The notes: generated by a model not told the origin, from the sequence alone. A stretch of 8,928 nt of DNA from Planctomycetota bacterium (GCA_021798635.1 JAJZGH010000211.1:1-8928); one strand, 5' to 3'; shown: positions 1-7,466, counted from the first letter of the stretch. Numbers and translations: made by a program.

Positions 1-1159
1 CATATAACGCTCCGCCGATTCCATGAATAAAGACATCGGAAAGCAATAATCGCACAAACATCGTCAGCGTCAGCGCCCGGGGCCGGAGATTTAAGCCTGC
101 CTCCGCCAACCGCTGACACAAAAGTTTACCGCCAGCCGGTAATGGGCCATCCATCAAATCCGCAACGTCAATACGCCGAGATTCAAGCTGCAAATACAAG
201 CCGTTGTTCTGTTGCAGTACCAGCCGCTGGCGTGGTTGGTCGTTGCCATAAATCCAGAAGGGGAGTTCAAGTTCGTTTGTGGTAACAGCAAGGTTGGGCA
301 TGGGGCGGCCGGGATTGACGATGCGATTTTCAGCGCGGTATTGATCCAGCGCGGTATTATAAATATTACACCAGTTGCGAGACTGGCGCAGCCACAGCAG
401 CGCAAAGCCGTGCCACGCCACGCCGGAACATAAGTAACTGCATGGCACATGCTGCACGTCTATGCCGAAAGAGTTTTCAAAAGTTCTCCGGGAGCGGCTC
501 ATCCAGGGTACGTAATGTGAATCAGAATCCTGCCGCAGAACATGCGTAAAATCCCCCAGCGCGTCGGTTTGGATCAGGGGAAATTGCTCAAGCGTGTGCA
601 GCCACTGCGTCTTTTGTTCGCCTTGCGGTGCGGATAGGAATTCAGCCGGCAGGGCAGACGCCTCAGCCCATGTTACCGTCTTTTTTTCCAGGCGGGGGCC
701 GTTCCAATGCGGCACGGCGAATCCCAGATGATCGACGGTGTCATGATCCACCAGTAAGTCAATGGCCAATCCTCCGCTCCGGGCTGCCAGCGCATGCGCC
801 AAAATGACCTTGCTCCAGACGCCGGGATGATAAAACTCCACCTGATGCCCGGTGATAACCCATGGCTTGTTCTGCGAATCCGCGGGGGGCACCGGAAAGC
901 CGGTCTCCTGTGCAAACCAAACCATCGCCCGCATCAGTTCCTGTCGCGCCAGGCGTGCAAGGGAAGCGATTTCCGAATCAGAAGCAGCGGCACCGCGGGT
1001 GTGGAATGTTGCAGAGGTTGCCAGAAAATCCGCGAGTTGTCTGGCGGGTGGCTCAATAAGAATGTCATGATGCCGGCGTGGCACGATGATGGCCGCCGGA
1101 TTGGGAGCAAGGGTTGCCGGCGCGGACGAAAAAGGGCGTAATTCAGCGGGCGTTTCCAT
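1..1159 (-). CDS. BshC-resembling protein with HGIGGA motif, C-terminus beyond window
   Basis: The reading frame is open for 386 codons from ATG 1159 to the left edge, so the C-terminus is missing. An in-frame TAA lies seven codons upstream and there is no other start between, so this start is firm; AGAGGA lies 13 bases before it, a long spacing. Residues 101-122 read VITGHQVEFYHPGVWSKVIL, followed by LLVDHDTVDH near 135-144. This resembles the BshC-type (putative cysteine ligase of bacillithiol synthesis) pattern of a GQQ motif, a glycine-proline turn and a DHD motif. The visible end reads LLLSDVFIHGIGGALY, a phrase I associate with uncharacterised planctomycete proteins. No signal peptide or membrane segment is evident. 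It follows the glycosyltransferase gene by 83 bases and is probably the last visible gene of the cupin-rdgB operon. That it is a coding gene is secure, but the function is not: a true BshC would need the downstream half to confirm. Confidence 0.7.
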   Translation of the reverse strand, partial: METPAELRPFSSAPATLAPNPAAIIVPRRHHDILIEPPARQLADFLATSATFHTRGAAASDSEIASLARLARQELMRAMVWFAQETGFPVPPADSQNKPWVITGHQVEFYHPGVWSKVILAHALAARSGGLAIDLLVDHDTVDHLGFAVPHWNGPRLEKKTVTWAEASALPAEFLSAPQGEQKTQWLHTLEQFPLIQTDALGDFTHVLRQDSDSHYVPWMSRSRRTFENSFGIDVQHVPCSYLCSGVAWHGFALLWLRQSRNWCNIYNTALDQYRAENRIVNPGRPMPNLAVTTNELELPFWIYGNDQPRQRLVLQQNNGLYLQLESRRIDVADLMDGPLPAGGKLLCQRLAEAGLNLRPRALTLTMFVRLLLSDVFIHGIGGALY

Positions 1160-1184
1160 GCGATATCTTGATTCCTCTTATGGA

Positions 1185-1213
1185 AACATACGCGCCGGCA
1201 ATGAATAATTCAA
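1185..1213 (-). promoter_or_regulatory. Possible sigma-70-type promoter before the BshC-like gene
   Basis: On the minus strand TTGAAT (1213-1208) stands 17 bases from TATGTT (1190-1185). Each box matches four of six consensus positions. The predicted start, near 1178, would fall at the AGAGGA ribosome-binding sequence. The site lies in the 83-base gap after the glycosyltransferase gene, so it would give the last gene separate expression. It is weak by itself. Confidence 0.3.
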
Positions 1214-1242
1214 ATCGTTCGCCGTTAAATGGAACGTCAATC

Positions 1243-1977
1243 TTATCCCGCCGCCAGTGTTTGTCGGCATTCGCTGGAATGCAAGGTACGGAAGAAGACG
1301 TTGAGATAATGTCGCAGTCGGTGATTGGGATTATCCAGCCGGCCGCCGAAGTGCCGATTGGGATCGTTGTAAATCAGGCGGATGGGCAATTCAGAAACAC
1401 GCAGCGAAGCTTGTGCCGCACGCACCCAGAATTCCAGGGGGAAGGCATACCCGGTTTCACAAAGTTCCAGTTTTTCCATTGCGGAAACGCGGTGGGCCTT
1501 AAAGCCGCAGAAGCTGTCCGTGAGATTCAGATTCAGATTGCGATTAATGACTTCTGTGATCAGATGATTGATCAACCGCCGATCCATGGGTGGTTCATCT
1601 TTCCGCGATTTGGTAAGCAGGTAGCGTGACCCGCTGATAATATCGGCATCATCCGCTTGCGCGGCGGCGATAAATTCCGGCAGCGCCGCCGGCTCATGCT
1701 GTTCATCGCAATCCATTGTTATAACCCAGTCGTAACCATGCTGGGATGAATAATCAAAGGCATCAATCAAACTTTGTCCATACCCCATATTCCGGCGATG
1801 GTGCAAGACGGAAATATCGGACATTGAACGGAGAATTTCCGGCGTGGCGTCCGTGGAGCCATCATCAATGACCAGTACATCCGCAGTTGTGTGCAGACTG
1901 ATTTCCCCCAGCACCTTACGCAGGTAGCGCTGTTCGTTAAAGACCGGAATGGCAATAAGCGTTTTCATCGTCCGCAT
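1243..1977 (-). CDS. Family 2 glycosyltransferase (dolichol-phosphate-sugar synthase-like)
   Basis: This 244-residue protein has a GT-A fold signature. It starts MKTLIAIPVFNE after three extra residues, has the nucleotide-binding VIDDGSTDAT at about 37-45, and has the metal-binding DxD-type DCD at 89-91 inside VITMDCDEQH. DSFCGFKAHR at 154-163 and FPLEFWVRA at 179-187 match the acceptor-side region of polyprenyl-phosphate glycosyltransferases. It lacks the C-terminal membrane helices of some family members, so it is likely soluble or peripheral at the inner membrane. It would move a sugar from a nucleotide sugar to an acceptor such as a lipid phosphate; donor and acceptor cannot be told. Two starts are possible, ATG 1977 and ATG 1968. 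Neither has a strong ribosome-binding site, and GAGA precedes both. The gene follows rdgB by 36 bases and may also use a promoter overlapping the rdgB stop codon. Confidence 0.9.
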   Translation of the reverse strand: MRTMKTLIAIPVFNEQRYLRKVLGEISLHTTADVLVIDDGSTDATPEILRSMSDISVLHHRRNMGYGQSLIDAFDYSSQHGYDWVITMDCDEQHEPAALPEFIAAAQADDADIISGSRYLLTKSRKDEPPMDRRLINHLITEVINRNLNLNLTDSFCGFKAHRVSAMEKLELCETGYAFPLEFWVRAAQASLRVSELPIRLIYNDPNRHFGGRLDNPNHRLRHYLNVFFRTLHSSECRQTLAAG

Positions 1978-1989
1978 TTCTCAATGCAA

Positions 1990-2017
1990 ATAGTAGGCTG
2001 CTAAACCAAGATGTCAA
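1990..2017 (-). promoter_or_regulatory. Possible promoter overlapping the rdgB stop codon
   Basis: A perfect TTGACA (2017-2012) is followed after 16 bases by TACTAT (1995-1990), which matches four of six positions of TATAAT. The -35 box contains the TGA stop of rdgB. The expected start, near 1983, leaves only about 6 bases before ATG 1977 or 15 before ATG 1968, so transcripts would have a very short leader. This would let the glycosyltransferase be transcribed apart from rdgB. Confidence 0.4.
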
Positions 2018-2625
2018 GGCGCGAAGATCGGATTTTCCAACAGCCACTGGGCCAGTCGCCGCACGGCTTTCCCCCGGTGGCTGATCTGCGATTTCTGCTC
2101 CATGGATAATTCCGCAGTTGTAAGCCCGAGTTCCGGAAGAACAAACAGCGGATCATAGCCGAAGCCATTGTCCCCGCGTGGGATATACCCGATGCCGCCG
2201 GCGACGTAATCCGACAGCACCACCACCGGCTTATCGGGCAGAGCCAGCGCCAAAGCACAGATAAATTGCGCATGGCGTTTTTCCGGTGGAACATCTTTCA
2301 ACGCCGCCAGCAGTTTGCGATTATTCGCGGCGTCATCACACGGTTCCCCGGCATAGCGGGCGCTGTAAATTCCCGGTGCGCCGCCTAGCGCATCGACGCA
2401 AAGTCCGGAATCATCCGCTAAGCTAAGCATGTTGCTGTGCGCCGCGTAATGGCGGGCTTTTTTCATAGCGTTGCCGCCAAACGTTGGCTGGTCTTCCACA
2501 ACGTCCGGAATGCCGGGGAAATCGTGGAGCGTGAGCAATTCCAGGTCGCGTACAGCCTCGGCCAGCAGCTCAGCGTTAATTTCCCGTGCCTTGCCCCGAT
2601 TGGTTGTGGCAATAAGTAAACGCAT
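2014..2625 (-). CDS. rdgB: RdgB/HAM1 non-canonical purine NTP pyrophosphatase
   Basis: This 203-residue protein is full length for the ITPase/HAM1 family. The enzyme hydrolyses dITP, dXTP and similar deaminated purine triphosphates to monophosphate plus pyrophosphate, keeping them out of DNA and RNA in the cytoplasm. Family signatures appear in order: TTNRGKAREI (7-16) at the substrate loop, TFGGNAMKKA (48-57), ADDSGLCVDAL with acidic residues 71-72, GAPGIYSARYAG (82-93), GFGYDPLF (154-161) and SHRGKA (182-187). The start ATG 2625 has AAAGGA five bases upstream and is the natural N-terminus, since the first strand is RLLIATTN. It lies 27 bases after the cupin gene and 36 bases before the glycosyltransferase gene, on the same strand, so co-transcription is likely. 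The identification is secure. Confidence 0.97.
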   Translation of the reverse strand: MRLLIATTNRGKAREINAELLAEAVRDLELLTLHDFPGIPDVVEDQPTFGGNAMKKARHYAAHSNMLSLADDSGLCVDALGGAPGIYSARYAGEPCDDAANNRKLLAALKDVPPEKRHAQFICALALALPDKPVVVLSDYVAGGIGYIPRGDNGFGYDPLFVLPELGLTTAELSMEQKSQISHRGKAVRRLAQWLLENPIFAP

Positions 2626-2652
2626 CCCAATCCTTTACGAAGCGCCGCGATT

Positions 2653-3099
2653 TCACGTCGGTTTATCGGTGCATTGTGGTCGGGCACCGGCAGGCAGCGG
2701 GGGGGCTTCGATGCCGGCTCGAGGCAAGGTGCCGTCAAGTTCCTGCCGCCAATGCGCAACATCGCCGGCGGGGCCGTAGCAGTAAATCATTTTCATCGCA
2801 GTCGAACCGATGTTGGTAATCTGATGAAATACACCGCTGGGAATGTACGCGGCCTGCCCGCTGCGCAAGATTCTCTTTTCTGCACCCAGACACATTTCCG
2901 CTTCCCCTTCCAGCACAAAATAGACTTCTTCCTGCTGCTGATTATGCCACGGTACCTGGCCGCCGTCCGCATCAAGTGTGACAAACCCCATAGCGAAATG
3001 GGTCGCCCCAATGGGCGAAGCACCACCGACAACATTCTGGGTCTTGCGCCTTGCCGGATACCGCCGGCCTTCAATCTGACTTAAATCTGCAACAATCAT
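2653..3099 (-). CDS. Cupin-domain protein with Gln in place of one metal-ligand His
   Basis: This 148-residue protein carries a single cupin beta-barrel at about residues 35-112. Cupin motif 1 is seen as VPWHNQQQEEVYFVLEG: His52 and Glu58 align with metal ligands, but the usual second histidine is Gln54. Motif 2 is GQAAYIPSGVFHQITN, with His92 as the remaining ligand. The C-terminal tail is rich in proline and alanine. Start ATG 3099 has AAGGA eight bases upstream. A TATAAT box lies about 35 bases upstream, so this is probably the first gene of the cupin-rdgB-glycosyltransferase-BshC-like operon. Such small cupins can be isomerases, dioxygenases or sugar- or ligand-binding sensors, and the substrate cannot be read from the sequence. 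The fold is well supported and the role is unknown. Confidence 0.9.
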   Translation of the reverse strand: MIVADLSQIEGRRYPARRKTQNVVGGASPIGATHFAMGFVTLDADGGQVPWHNQQQEEVYFVLEGEAEMCLGAEKRILRSGQAAYIPSGVFHQITNIGSTAMKMIYCYGPAGDVAHWRQELDGTLPRAGIEAPPLPAGARPQCTDKPT

Positions 3100-3133
3100 G
3101 CAAAAATTCCTTAACCGGATAACCGAATTTCAA

Positions 3134-3139
3134 ATTATA
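3134..3139 (-). promoter_or_regulatory. TATAAT -10 box of the cupin-rdgB operon
   Basis: On the minus strand a perfect TATAAT sits within ATACTATAATTTG, about 35 bases before ATG 3099. This leaves a leader of roughly 28 bases that contains the AAGGA ribosome-binding site. No good -35 box is found at 16-18 bases. A TTTACA (3167-3162) lies 22 bases upstream, which is too far for the usual spacing. The local AT-richness contrasts with the surrounding GC-rich sequence and supports a promoter. Confidence 0.5.
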
Positions 3140-3168
3140 GTATCGGATGAACTGTGGAATATGTAAAT

Positions 3169-3297
3169 TCAGCGCGGTACGTGCCCGGGAACTGCGGCAA
3201 TATCTCCGATCCACCCGCCCGTGCAGGGAAACGTCACATAGCCGCCGGCTTTGCCGGTGGTGGAACGCACGTCACCGGCCACCTGCAGTACCAGCAT
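3169..3297 (-). other. Possible 42-codon ORF or frame-broken remnant in the 3100-3371 gap
   Basis: The 272-base gap between the aminotransferase and cupin genes holds a minus-strand ORF from ATG 3297 to TGA 3169. Its protein contains GDVRSTTGKAGGYVTFPC and TGGWIGDIAAVPGHVPR, which reads like ordinary protein. No ribosome-binding site precedes it. The neighbouring frame just upstream reads VAIFPDGAALTVNQRTITLF before a TGA, so the two could be pieces of one gene broken by a frameshift. An 8-bp inverted repeat with a three-base loop (3242-3260) lies inside. I recognise no family, and it may simply be non-coding. Confidence 0.15.
3242..3260. repeat. Short inverted repeat (GC-rich hairpin)
   Basis: CCGCCGGC at 3242-3249 faces GCCGGTGG at 3253-3260 across a TTT loop. 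All eight positions pair in RNA, one of them as G-U. No run of T follows on either strand, so it is not a typical intrinsic terminator. It lies in the gap after the aminotransferase gene. Confidence 0.4.
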
Positions 3298-3371
3298 AGA
3301 ATAGTGTGATCGTCCGTTGATTTACCGTTAGCGCAGCCCCATCCGGAAATATGGCCACGCTCCGGGGCGGG

Positions 3372-4556
3372 CTATGCGCGAGATGCAGCCGCGTCATCCG
3401 GCAGAGCATCTAACAGCCGGTCTATATCCTCGGAACTTTGATAAAAATGCGGTGAGACGCGCAACCGTCCCTCGCGTTCGACAATGATGATTTTCTGCTT
3501 TTCCAGATTGCTGATAATCTCGGCATGATTGTGGTCGCGACTTTTGAAACTTACGATGCCGCTGGTTTCATGATCCCGCCGGCTGGAAATAAGGGTGTAA
3601 GATTTTTGTGCCAGGCCGGAGCAAAGTTGCGTGGTTAAACCCAGGACACGCCCCGTTACAATGTCCCAGCCCATATCGGCAAGCAACTGCATGGAAGCCC
3701 CCAGCGCCAGGATGCCGGGAATGTTGTGCGATCCGCATTCAAATCTTCGGGCATCGGCACGAAGGGTAAAATCATAGCTGCCGTAATCGCTGGCATGAAT
3801 CACGTTCATCCATCCGACTTCGGGCCGCAAGGATGTCAGCAGGTCTTTGCGACAGTAAAAAATGCCGGCTCCCTCCGGGCCTAGCAGCCATTTGTGTCCA
3901 TCAGCGGAAAGAAAATCAATGTTCATTGCCCGCACATCCACCGGCAACACGCCGCAGGCCTGTATGCCGTCCACACACAGCAGAATTCCCCGGGTTCGGC
4001 AAAACCGGCCAATGGCGGCAATATCATGGCGGAATCCGCTGGCGTATTCAACGTGTGACAGCGCAATCATGCGGGTGCGGGGCGTTACCGCATTAAATAT
4101 GCTTTGAATATCCACGCGGGCGTCCACCTCCGGCAGCATGATGTGTCTGGCTCCGCAGCGTTGTGCAACATCCATCCATGGATATACATTGGATGGATAT
4201 TCCACAGAGGTTGAAATAATTTCATCGCCGGCTTTCCAGTCCAGGCCGTTAGCGACAAAGGCAATTCCCTCGCTGGTATTTTTTACAAATGCTATTTCCT
4301 CCGGCAGGGCACCGATGAATTCGGCGGCCAATTTGCGCACCAGTTCAATTTTCTGGTACCAGCGCCCCGTAAGATAGGAATCATCGCGTGCTTCACGCGC
4401 AAAGCGTTCAATTTCCGCTGCGGCCCGGCCTGAAATGGGAGCCACGCCGGCATGATTAAAAAAAGTCCACCGGCGGGTAATGGGAAACTCAACCGCGACA
4501 TCAAAGTCCGCGGGTAACGGCGGTAAATGCGGTGCGCTGGCGGGAGACATGCTCAT
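3372..4556 (-). CDS. Class V aminotransferase-fold PLP enzyme without desulfurase cysteine
   Basis: The 394-residue length suits the class V (cysteine desulfurase / isopenicillin N epimerase / kynureninase) superfamily. Visible features are NHAGVAPIS near residue 34, the cofactor-site ENTSEGI-like VKNTSEGIAF (91-100), the PLP-nitrogen aspartate in LLCVDGIQ (Asp196), and the Schiff-base lysine in SADGHKWLLGPEG (Lys222). The C-terminal domain ends in GRLRVSPHFYQSSEDIDRLL. The cysteine loop that marks SufS/IscS enzymes is not seen there, so sulfur transfer is unlikely; an epimerase, lyase or aminotransferase role fits better, with unknown substrate. I chose ATG 4556 because AAGGA lies nine bases upstream. 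The frame stays open to an ATG at 4616, which would add 20 poorly conserved-looking residues and has no clear ribosome-binding site. It follows the 911-residue protein gene by 84 bases and could share its transcript. Confidence 0.9.
   Translation of the reverse strand: MSMSPASAPHLPPLPADFDVAVEFPITRRWTFFNHAGVAPISGRAAAEIERFAREARDDSYLTGRWYQKIELVRKLAAEFIGALPEEIAFVKNTSEGIAFVANGLDWKAGDEIISTSVEYPSNVYPWMDVAQRCGARHIMLPEVDARVDIQSIFNAVTPRTRMIALSHVEYASGFRHDIAAIGRFCRTRGILLCVDGIQACGVLPVDVRAMNIDFLSADGHKWLLGPEGAGIFYCRKDLLTSLRPEVGWMNVIHASDYGSYDFTLRADARRFECGSHNIPGILALGASMQLLADMGWDIVTGRVLGLTTQLCSGLAQKSYTLISSRRDHETSGIVSFKSRDHNHAEIISNLEKQKIIIVEREGRLRVSPHFYQSSEDIDRLLDALPDDAAASRA
4170..4198. repeat. Inverted repeat inside the aminotransferase gene
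   Basis: ATCCATCCA (4170-4178) and TGGATGGAT (4190-4198) form a perfect 9-bp inverted repeat around an 11-base loop. It lies in the codons for the NVYPWMDV region near residue 123. The transcript could fold here. It may only reflect codon choice. Confidence 0.35.
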
Positions 4557-4640
4557 CAAATCGATTCCTTTTTTACTCCGACAGTATGACGTGCAAAGCG
4601 GAACTTGGCCAGCCAATGACGACGTTTTACAGATTCGACA

Positions 4641-7376
4641 TCACTGGTTTGGCCGCGACGCCGGCGCGGCAATGCGATGCGCAATCGCATACATAAGAAC
4701 ATTACACGCCAGCGATTGTGCGGATTTTGGCATGTAACCGCGAATGCCCCAGGTGCTGGTTCCCAGCAGGCCCGAGGTTATATCCTTTGAGGAAAATACC
4801 ACCGCCCAGCGGTGATTGAGGCGAATGCCGAATAATTGGGGCGTGGTGCGGGGCCGATTGACATTCGTACCATATTGTCGGTAGGCCACCTTACGGGCAT
4901 TGATACCGCCGGGAATCATTCCGGTAAACAGCGTACTATGCGATGGAATATCCTGAAGCTTTCTGTCGGGGTAAAGCGATTGAATCAGCAGGGCGCAGGA
5001 ATTGGTGAATGCGGTCCTGCCGCCTATGCTGTCAGCAAAAAATATTCCGCCACCGTTGAGATACGCGCGTAAGGCTTTGATATCCGAGGGGGAAAAAGAT
5101 ATGCCGCCGACACCTGTGAGGTGAAGCAGCGGAAATTGGTCGGCCGAAGTGGCGTTAAGTTGTGCCATGGAAATACGATGCAAGGAGACCGCGGTCCGGT
5201 CATACGCGGCAACCAGCGCGGCCAATCGAGGCCACGCACCGGGTTCCGGATTCCAATTGCCATGGAAAGCCAGCAATCCCACGGCCAGTTTTCGCACCGG
5301 TGGCTGATTTGGCGTTGGCACAGTCAGGCTGTGAAATCGATTCGCCAGATACCCTTTTCCCGTGGCATACAGATAAAAATTCAGTGGCAATTCCCAGTAT
5401 TGCTTATGAGTGTGCAGCCGGCTTTGCCAGACGCCGGCCATATCGGAAGGGCTGATGATCCATAAATACCGCACACCATTCGATAGCGCCAGCAGGGGAG
5501 TTCCAATATGAAACCATGGTTGCATGGTCATCAGCGAACTGCCGGCCGCAACGGAATGGAATGCGAAGGAATGATTGACGCATGACTGTCCGGCCTGCAC
5601 CATCGCCCGACGGAATCGTTTGGAATTGCCATCACAGGAGCAGACCACCATTCCTCCGGCGTTAATATAGCGTTTTAATTTATTAAGAACTGCGGGCGTA
5701 AAATGCGGATTTTTGTGACCGGTGATCAGCAAAATCGGCGAATCCAGCCACTGACTCACTGGCGAAGCTGTTGTGACCACCTGCCAGTTCAGCGGAGTTT
5801 CCATTTCATGGGAAAGATAGGATGTGATATTGGCGGCATCGCGCTGGCGGGCGTTCCATTGGCCGTAAAAATGGGGGGAATATTGCAACTTATTGATGAA
5901 CACGGGATTTAAGCCCCGGTCGAGGATCAGCAGAGCATAGGCGGTGCCAATGACGCGGTTGCCATGCTCCGGAGCTTGAAAATTGGCGGGCCAACTGCCA
6001 TTGGCCCTCTGCGCATTCAACAGGGTGCGAACATAATCTCGGTACCAGTTGTGTTGGCCGAAATATTTTATGCCGCCGGCGAGGCCCACACGCTCGTAGC
6101 CATACATGACATACTGATTGCTCGTGGCGGGGTCAAAATGCGTGTTCAGCCAGCGCAAGGCACGCACAATATTGACATCCGGATGGGGATGAATATTCAG
6201 ATCAGCGGCATTGATAAACTCATCGGAAATAAACAGACTGGCAACCCCGGCTGGCGTAAAACTTTGGGGGTGCAGCCGGTCGTTGAGGTATCCCCATGAG
6301 CCATCTATATGTTGCGTATTGCGCCAATGCCCGGCCAGTAATCTCCACTGGGTGTTATGGACCTTCAACCCCGCGTGGGCGCATGCCCACAGGCCCAGTA
6401 CGCCATATTGCGTATTGGAATTATCCCAGGGAAAGCCGGCCTGCCGCTGCCAGGTATAGGAAAAATCTCCACCGGGAATCATGGCGCGAAACAAATATCG
6501 GCGGTCGCGCAGCAGGGCCGCCATGTATTTTTTCCGTTTTACATTAGGCAGCAATGTTAACGCCTGGGCTTGAAAAGACGCGGAATAGGTGGCCCTGGTA
6601 TTCAGGGTTGCCAGATAGTTCAAGGCCTGATGCATCCGCGGCGAAAAGCTATACAGTTGCGGCGGATGCAGACTTTGATCCACATCAATAAGCGCCTCCA
6701 GGACCAGAGCCGTTTCACCGCCGTGCTCCGGGGCATCGGCCCAATCCAAGCCGACATTCCAGTACTGTTTTCCCTTCTCCCGTGTCAGAAGAAAGTTTAC
6801 GCCCCGGATAATAGCCCGAAGCACCTTCCGGCTTGTCGTGCGGTTGATATCAATTGCTGGATCAGCGGCCGTCAAGCTTAAGGGGCGCGGCAGAGTTAAT
6901 GCGACATGCGGATGCGGTACAACCCGCGGATGAGCCGCCGGTTTTGGTGATGGGGCGGATTTTTTGGGATTTCGGGCGGACATCTTTGATATAGCGCCGA
7001 TGCCGATAGGAAGAGGTGCAAGGCGGTGTTTTGCACCCACGCGTGCCCCAACCCCGTGCGGTCCTTTTAAGATTACATTCGGCCTGTGCATGGATGTGCC
7101 GGCAGGCATAAAAGATACCTGGCTGTATGCCACAACAAATGCCGTAATAATGCCGACGAGGATAACGAGCGCCACGGCAATCGTAAGGACAGGGCGGCCG
7201 AGCCAGTACAATTCCGTATTTTTTAACCGAGCCTCGGAACTCAGCGGCATGGCGGCGGGAGTGCCGGAAAGTCGCTGCCAGCATGTGCGGCAAACCACAT
7301 GCTGTTCCCATACATGCGGCGTCTCGGACTCTGCCAGCGCGCTGCCGCAATTTTCACAGGTCGTACTTTCCGTCAT
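4641..7376 (-). CDS. Membrane-anchored zinc-ribbon, squalene-cyclase-like toroid, DUF4159-type protein
   Basis: This 911-residue protein has several parts. Residues 7-32 hold two CxxC pairs (Cys7/10 and Cys29/32), a zinc ribbon. Residues about 63-85 form one membrane helix, so the rest probably faces the periplasm. A basic, Pro/Ala-rich linker follows (about 100-160). Residues about 183-490 are an alpha/alpha toroid of the prenyltransferase/squalene-oxidase repeat type: QW-like motifs end in GSW at 359-361 and 460-462. The DxDD acid motif of squalene-hopene cyclase is not seen, so catalysis is doubtful. Residues about 530-905 contain two related segments, each with a TG followed by an LKxY/LRAY helix and a glycine pair (ILLITGHKNPHFTPAVLNKL and LLHLTGVGGISFSPSDIKAL), which I assign to the DUF4159 (amidotransferase-like) fold. 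ATG 7376 has CAGG seven bases upstream. The combination is known from planctomycetes, but its function is not known. A TATAAT box and G-rich leader precede it. Confidence 0.85.
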   Translation of the reverse strand: MTESTTCENCGSALAESETPHVWEQHVVCRTCWQRLSGTPAAMPLSSEARLKNTELYWLGRPVLTIAVALVILVGIITAFVVAYSQVSFMPAGTSMHRPNVILKGPHGVGARVGAKHRLAPLPIGIGAISKMSARNPKKSAPSPKPAAHPRVVPHPHVALTLPRPLSLTAADPAIDINRTTSRKVLRAIIRGVNFLLTREKGKQYWNVGLDWADAPEHGGETALVLEALIDVDQSLHPPQLYSFSPRMHQALNYLATLNTRATYSASFQAQALTLLPNVKRKKYMAALLRDRRYLFRAMIPGGDFSYTWQRQAGFPWDNSNTQYGVLGLWACAHAGLKVHNTQWRLLAGHWRNTQHIDGSWGYLNDRLHPQSFTPAGVASLFISDEFINAADLNIHPHPDVNIVRALRWLNTHFDPATSNQYVMYGYERVGLAGGIKYFGQHNWYRDYVRTLLNAQRANGSWPANFQAPEHGNRVIGTAYALLILDRGLNPVFINKLQYSPHFYGQWNARQRDAANITSYLSHEMETPLNWQVVTTASPVSQWLDSPILLITGHKNPHFTPAVLNKLKRYINAGGMVVCSCDGNSKRFRRAMVQAGQSCVNHSFAFHSVAAGSSLMTMQPWFHIGTPLLALSNGVRYLWIISPSDMAGVWQSRLHTHKQYWELPLNFYLYATGKGYLANRFHSLTVPTPNQPPVRKLAVGLLAFHGNWNPEPGAWPRLAALVAAYDRTAVSLHRISMAQLNATSADQFPLLHLTGVGGISFSPSDIKALRAYLNGGGIFFADSIGGRTAFTNSCALLIQSLYPDRKLQDIPSHSTLFTGMIPGGINARKVAYRQYGTNVNRPRTTPQLFGIRLNHRWAVVFSSKDITSGLLGTSTWGIRGYMPKSAQSLACNVLMYAIAHRIAAPASRPNQ

Positions 7377-7419
7377 CTTGTAACCTGACAGTATTATTCA
7401 CCAATTACCGGCAAATCAA

Positions 7420-7451
7420 CCGGCTCCTGCCGGCCCAACCCAACCCCTCCG
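7420..7451 (-). other. G-rich tract and CCGGC hairpin in the leader of the 911-residue gene
   Basis: On the minus strand the leader carries GGAGGGGTTGGGTTGGG (about 7451-7435), immediately followed by a hairpin, CCGGC-AGGA-GCCGG (7433-7420). A third GCCGG-type copy at 7412-7408 could pair instead. The G runs could form a two-layer quadruplex. All of it lies between the TATAAT box and ATG 7376. The ribosome-binding CAGG near 7391-7384 is not inside the hairpin. A regulatory role is conjecture. Nothing else was recognised in the 199-base gap 7377-7575. Confidence 0.3.
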
Positions 7452-7466
7452 ATTTTCAAGTAACTG

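Noticed and set aside
673..915. An 80-codon minus-strand frame
   Set aside because: It is out of frame with the continuous 386-codon BshC-like reading frame that covers the same bases.
1114..1629. A 171-codon plus-strand open frame
   Set aside because: It lies opposite the glycosyltransferase and BshC-like genes, whose products are recognisable; its own product shows no family features.
3335..3367. A GCCCC/GGGGC dyad just after the aminotransferase stop, considered as a terminator
   Set aside because: The stem is interrupted and no T run follows on the minus strand.
6862..7350. A 162-codon minus-strand frame rich in Arg, Cys and His
   Set aside because: It overlaps the first part of the 911-residue gene in another frame, and its composition is typical of an out-of-frame reading of GC-rich sequence.
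6964..7383. A 139-codon plus-strand open frame
   Set aside because: It is antisense to the zinc-ribbon and membrane-helix coding part of the 911-residue protein and has no ribosome-binding site or domain.
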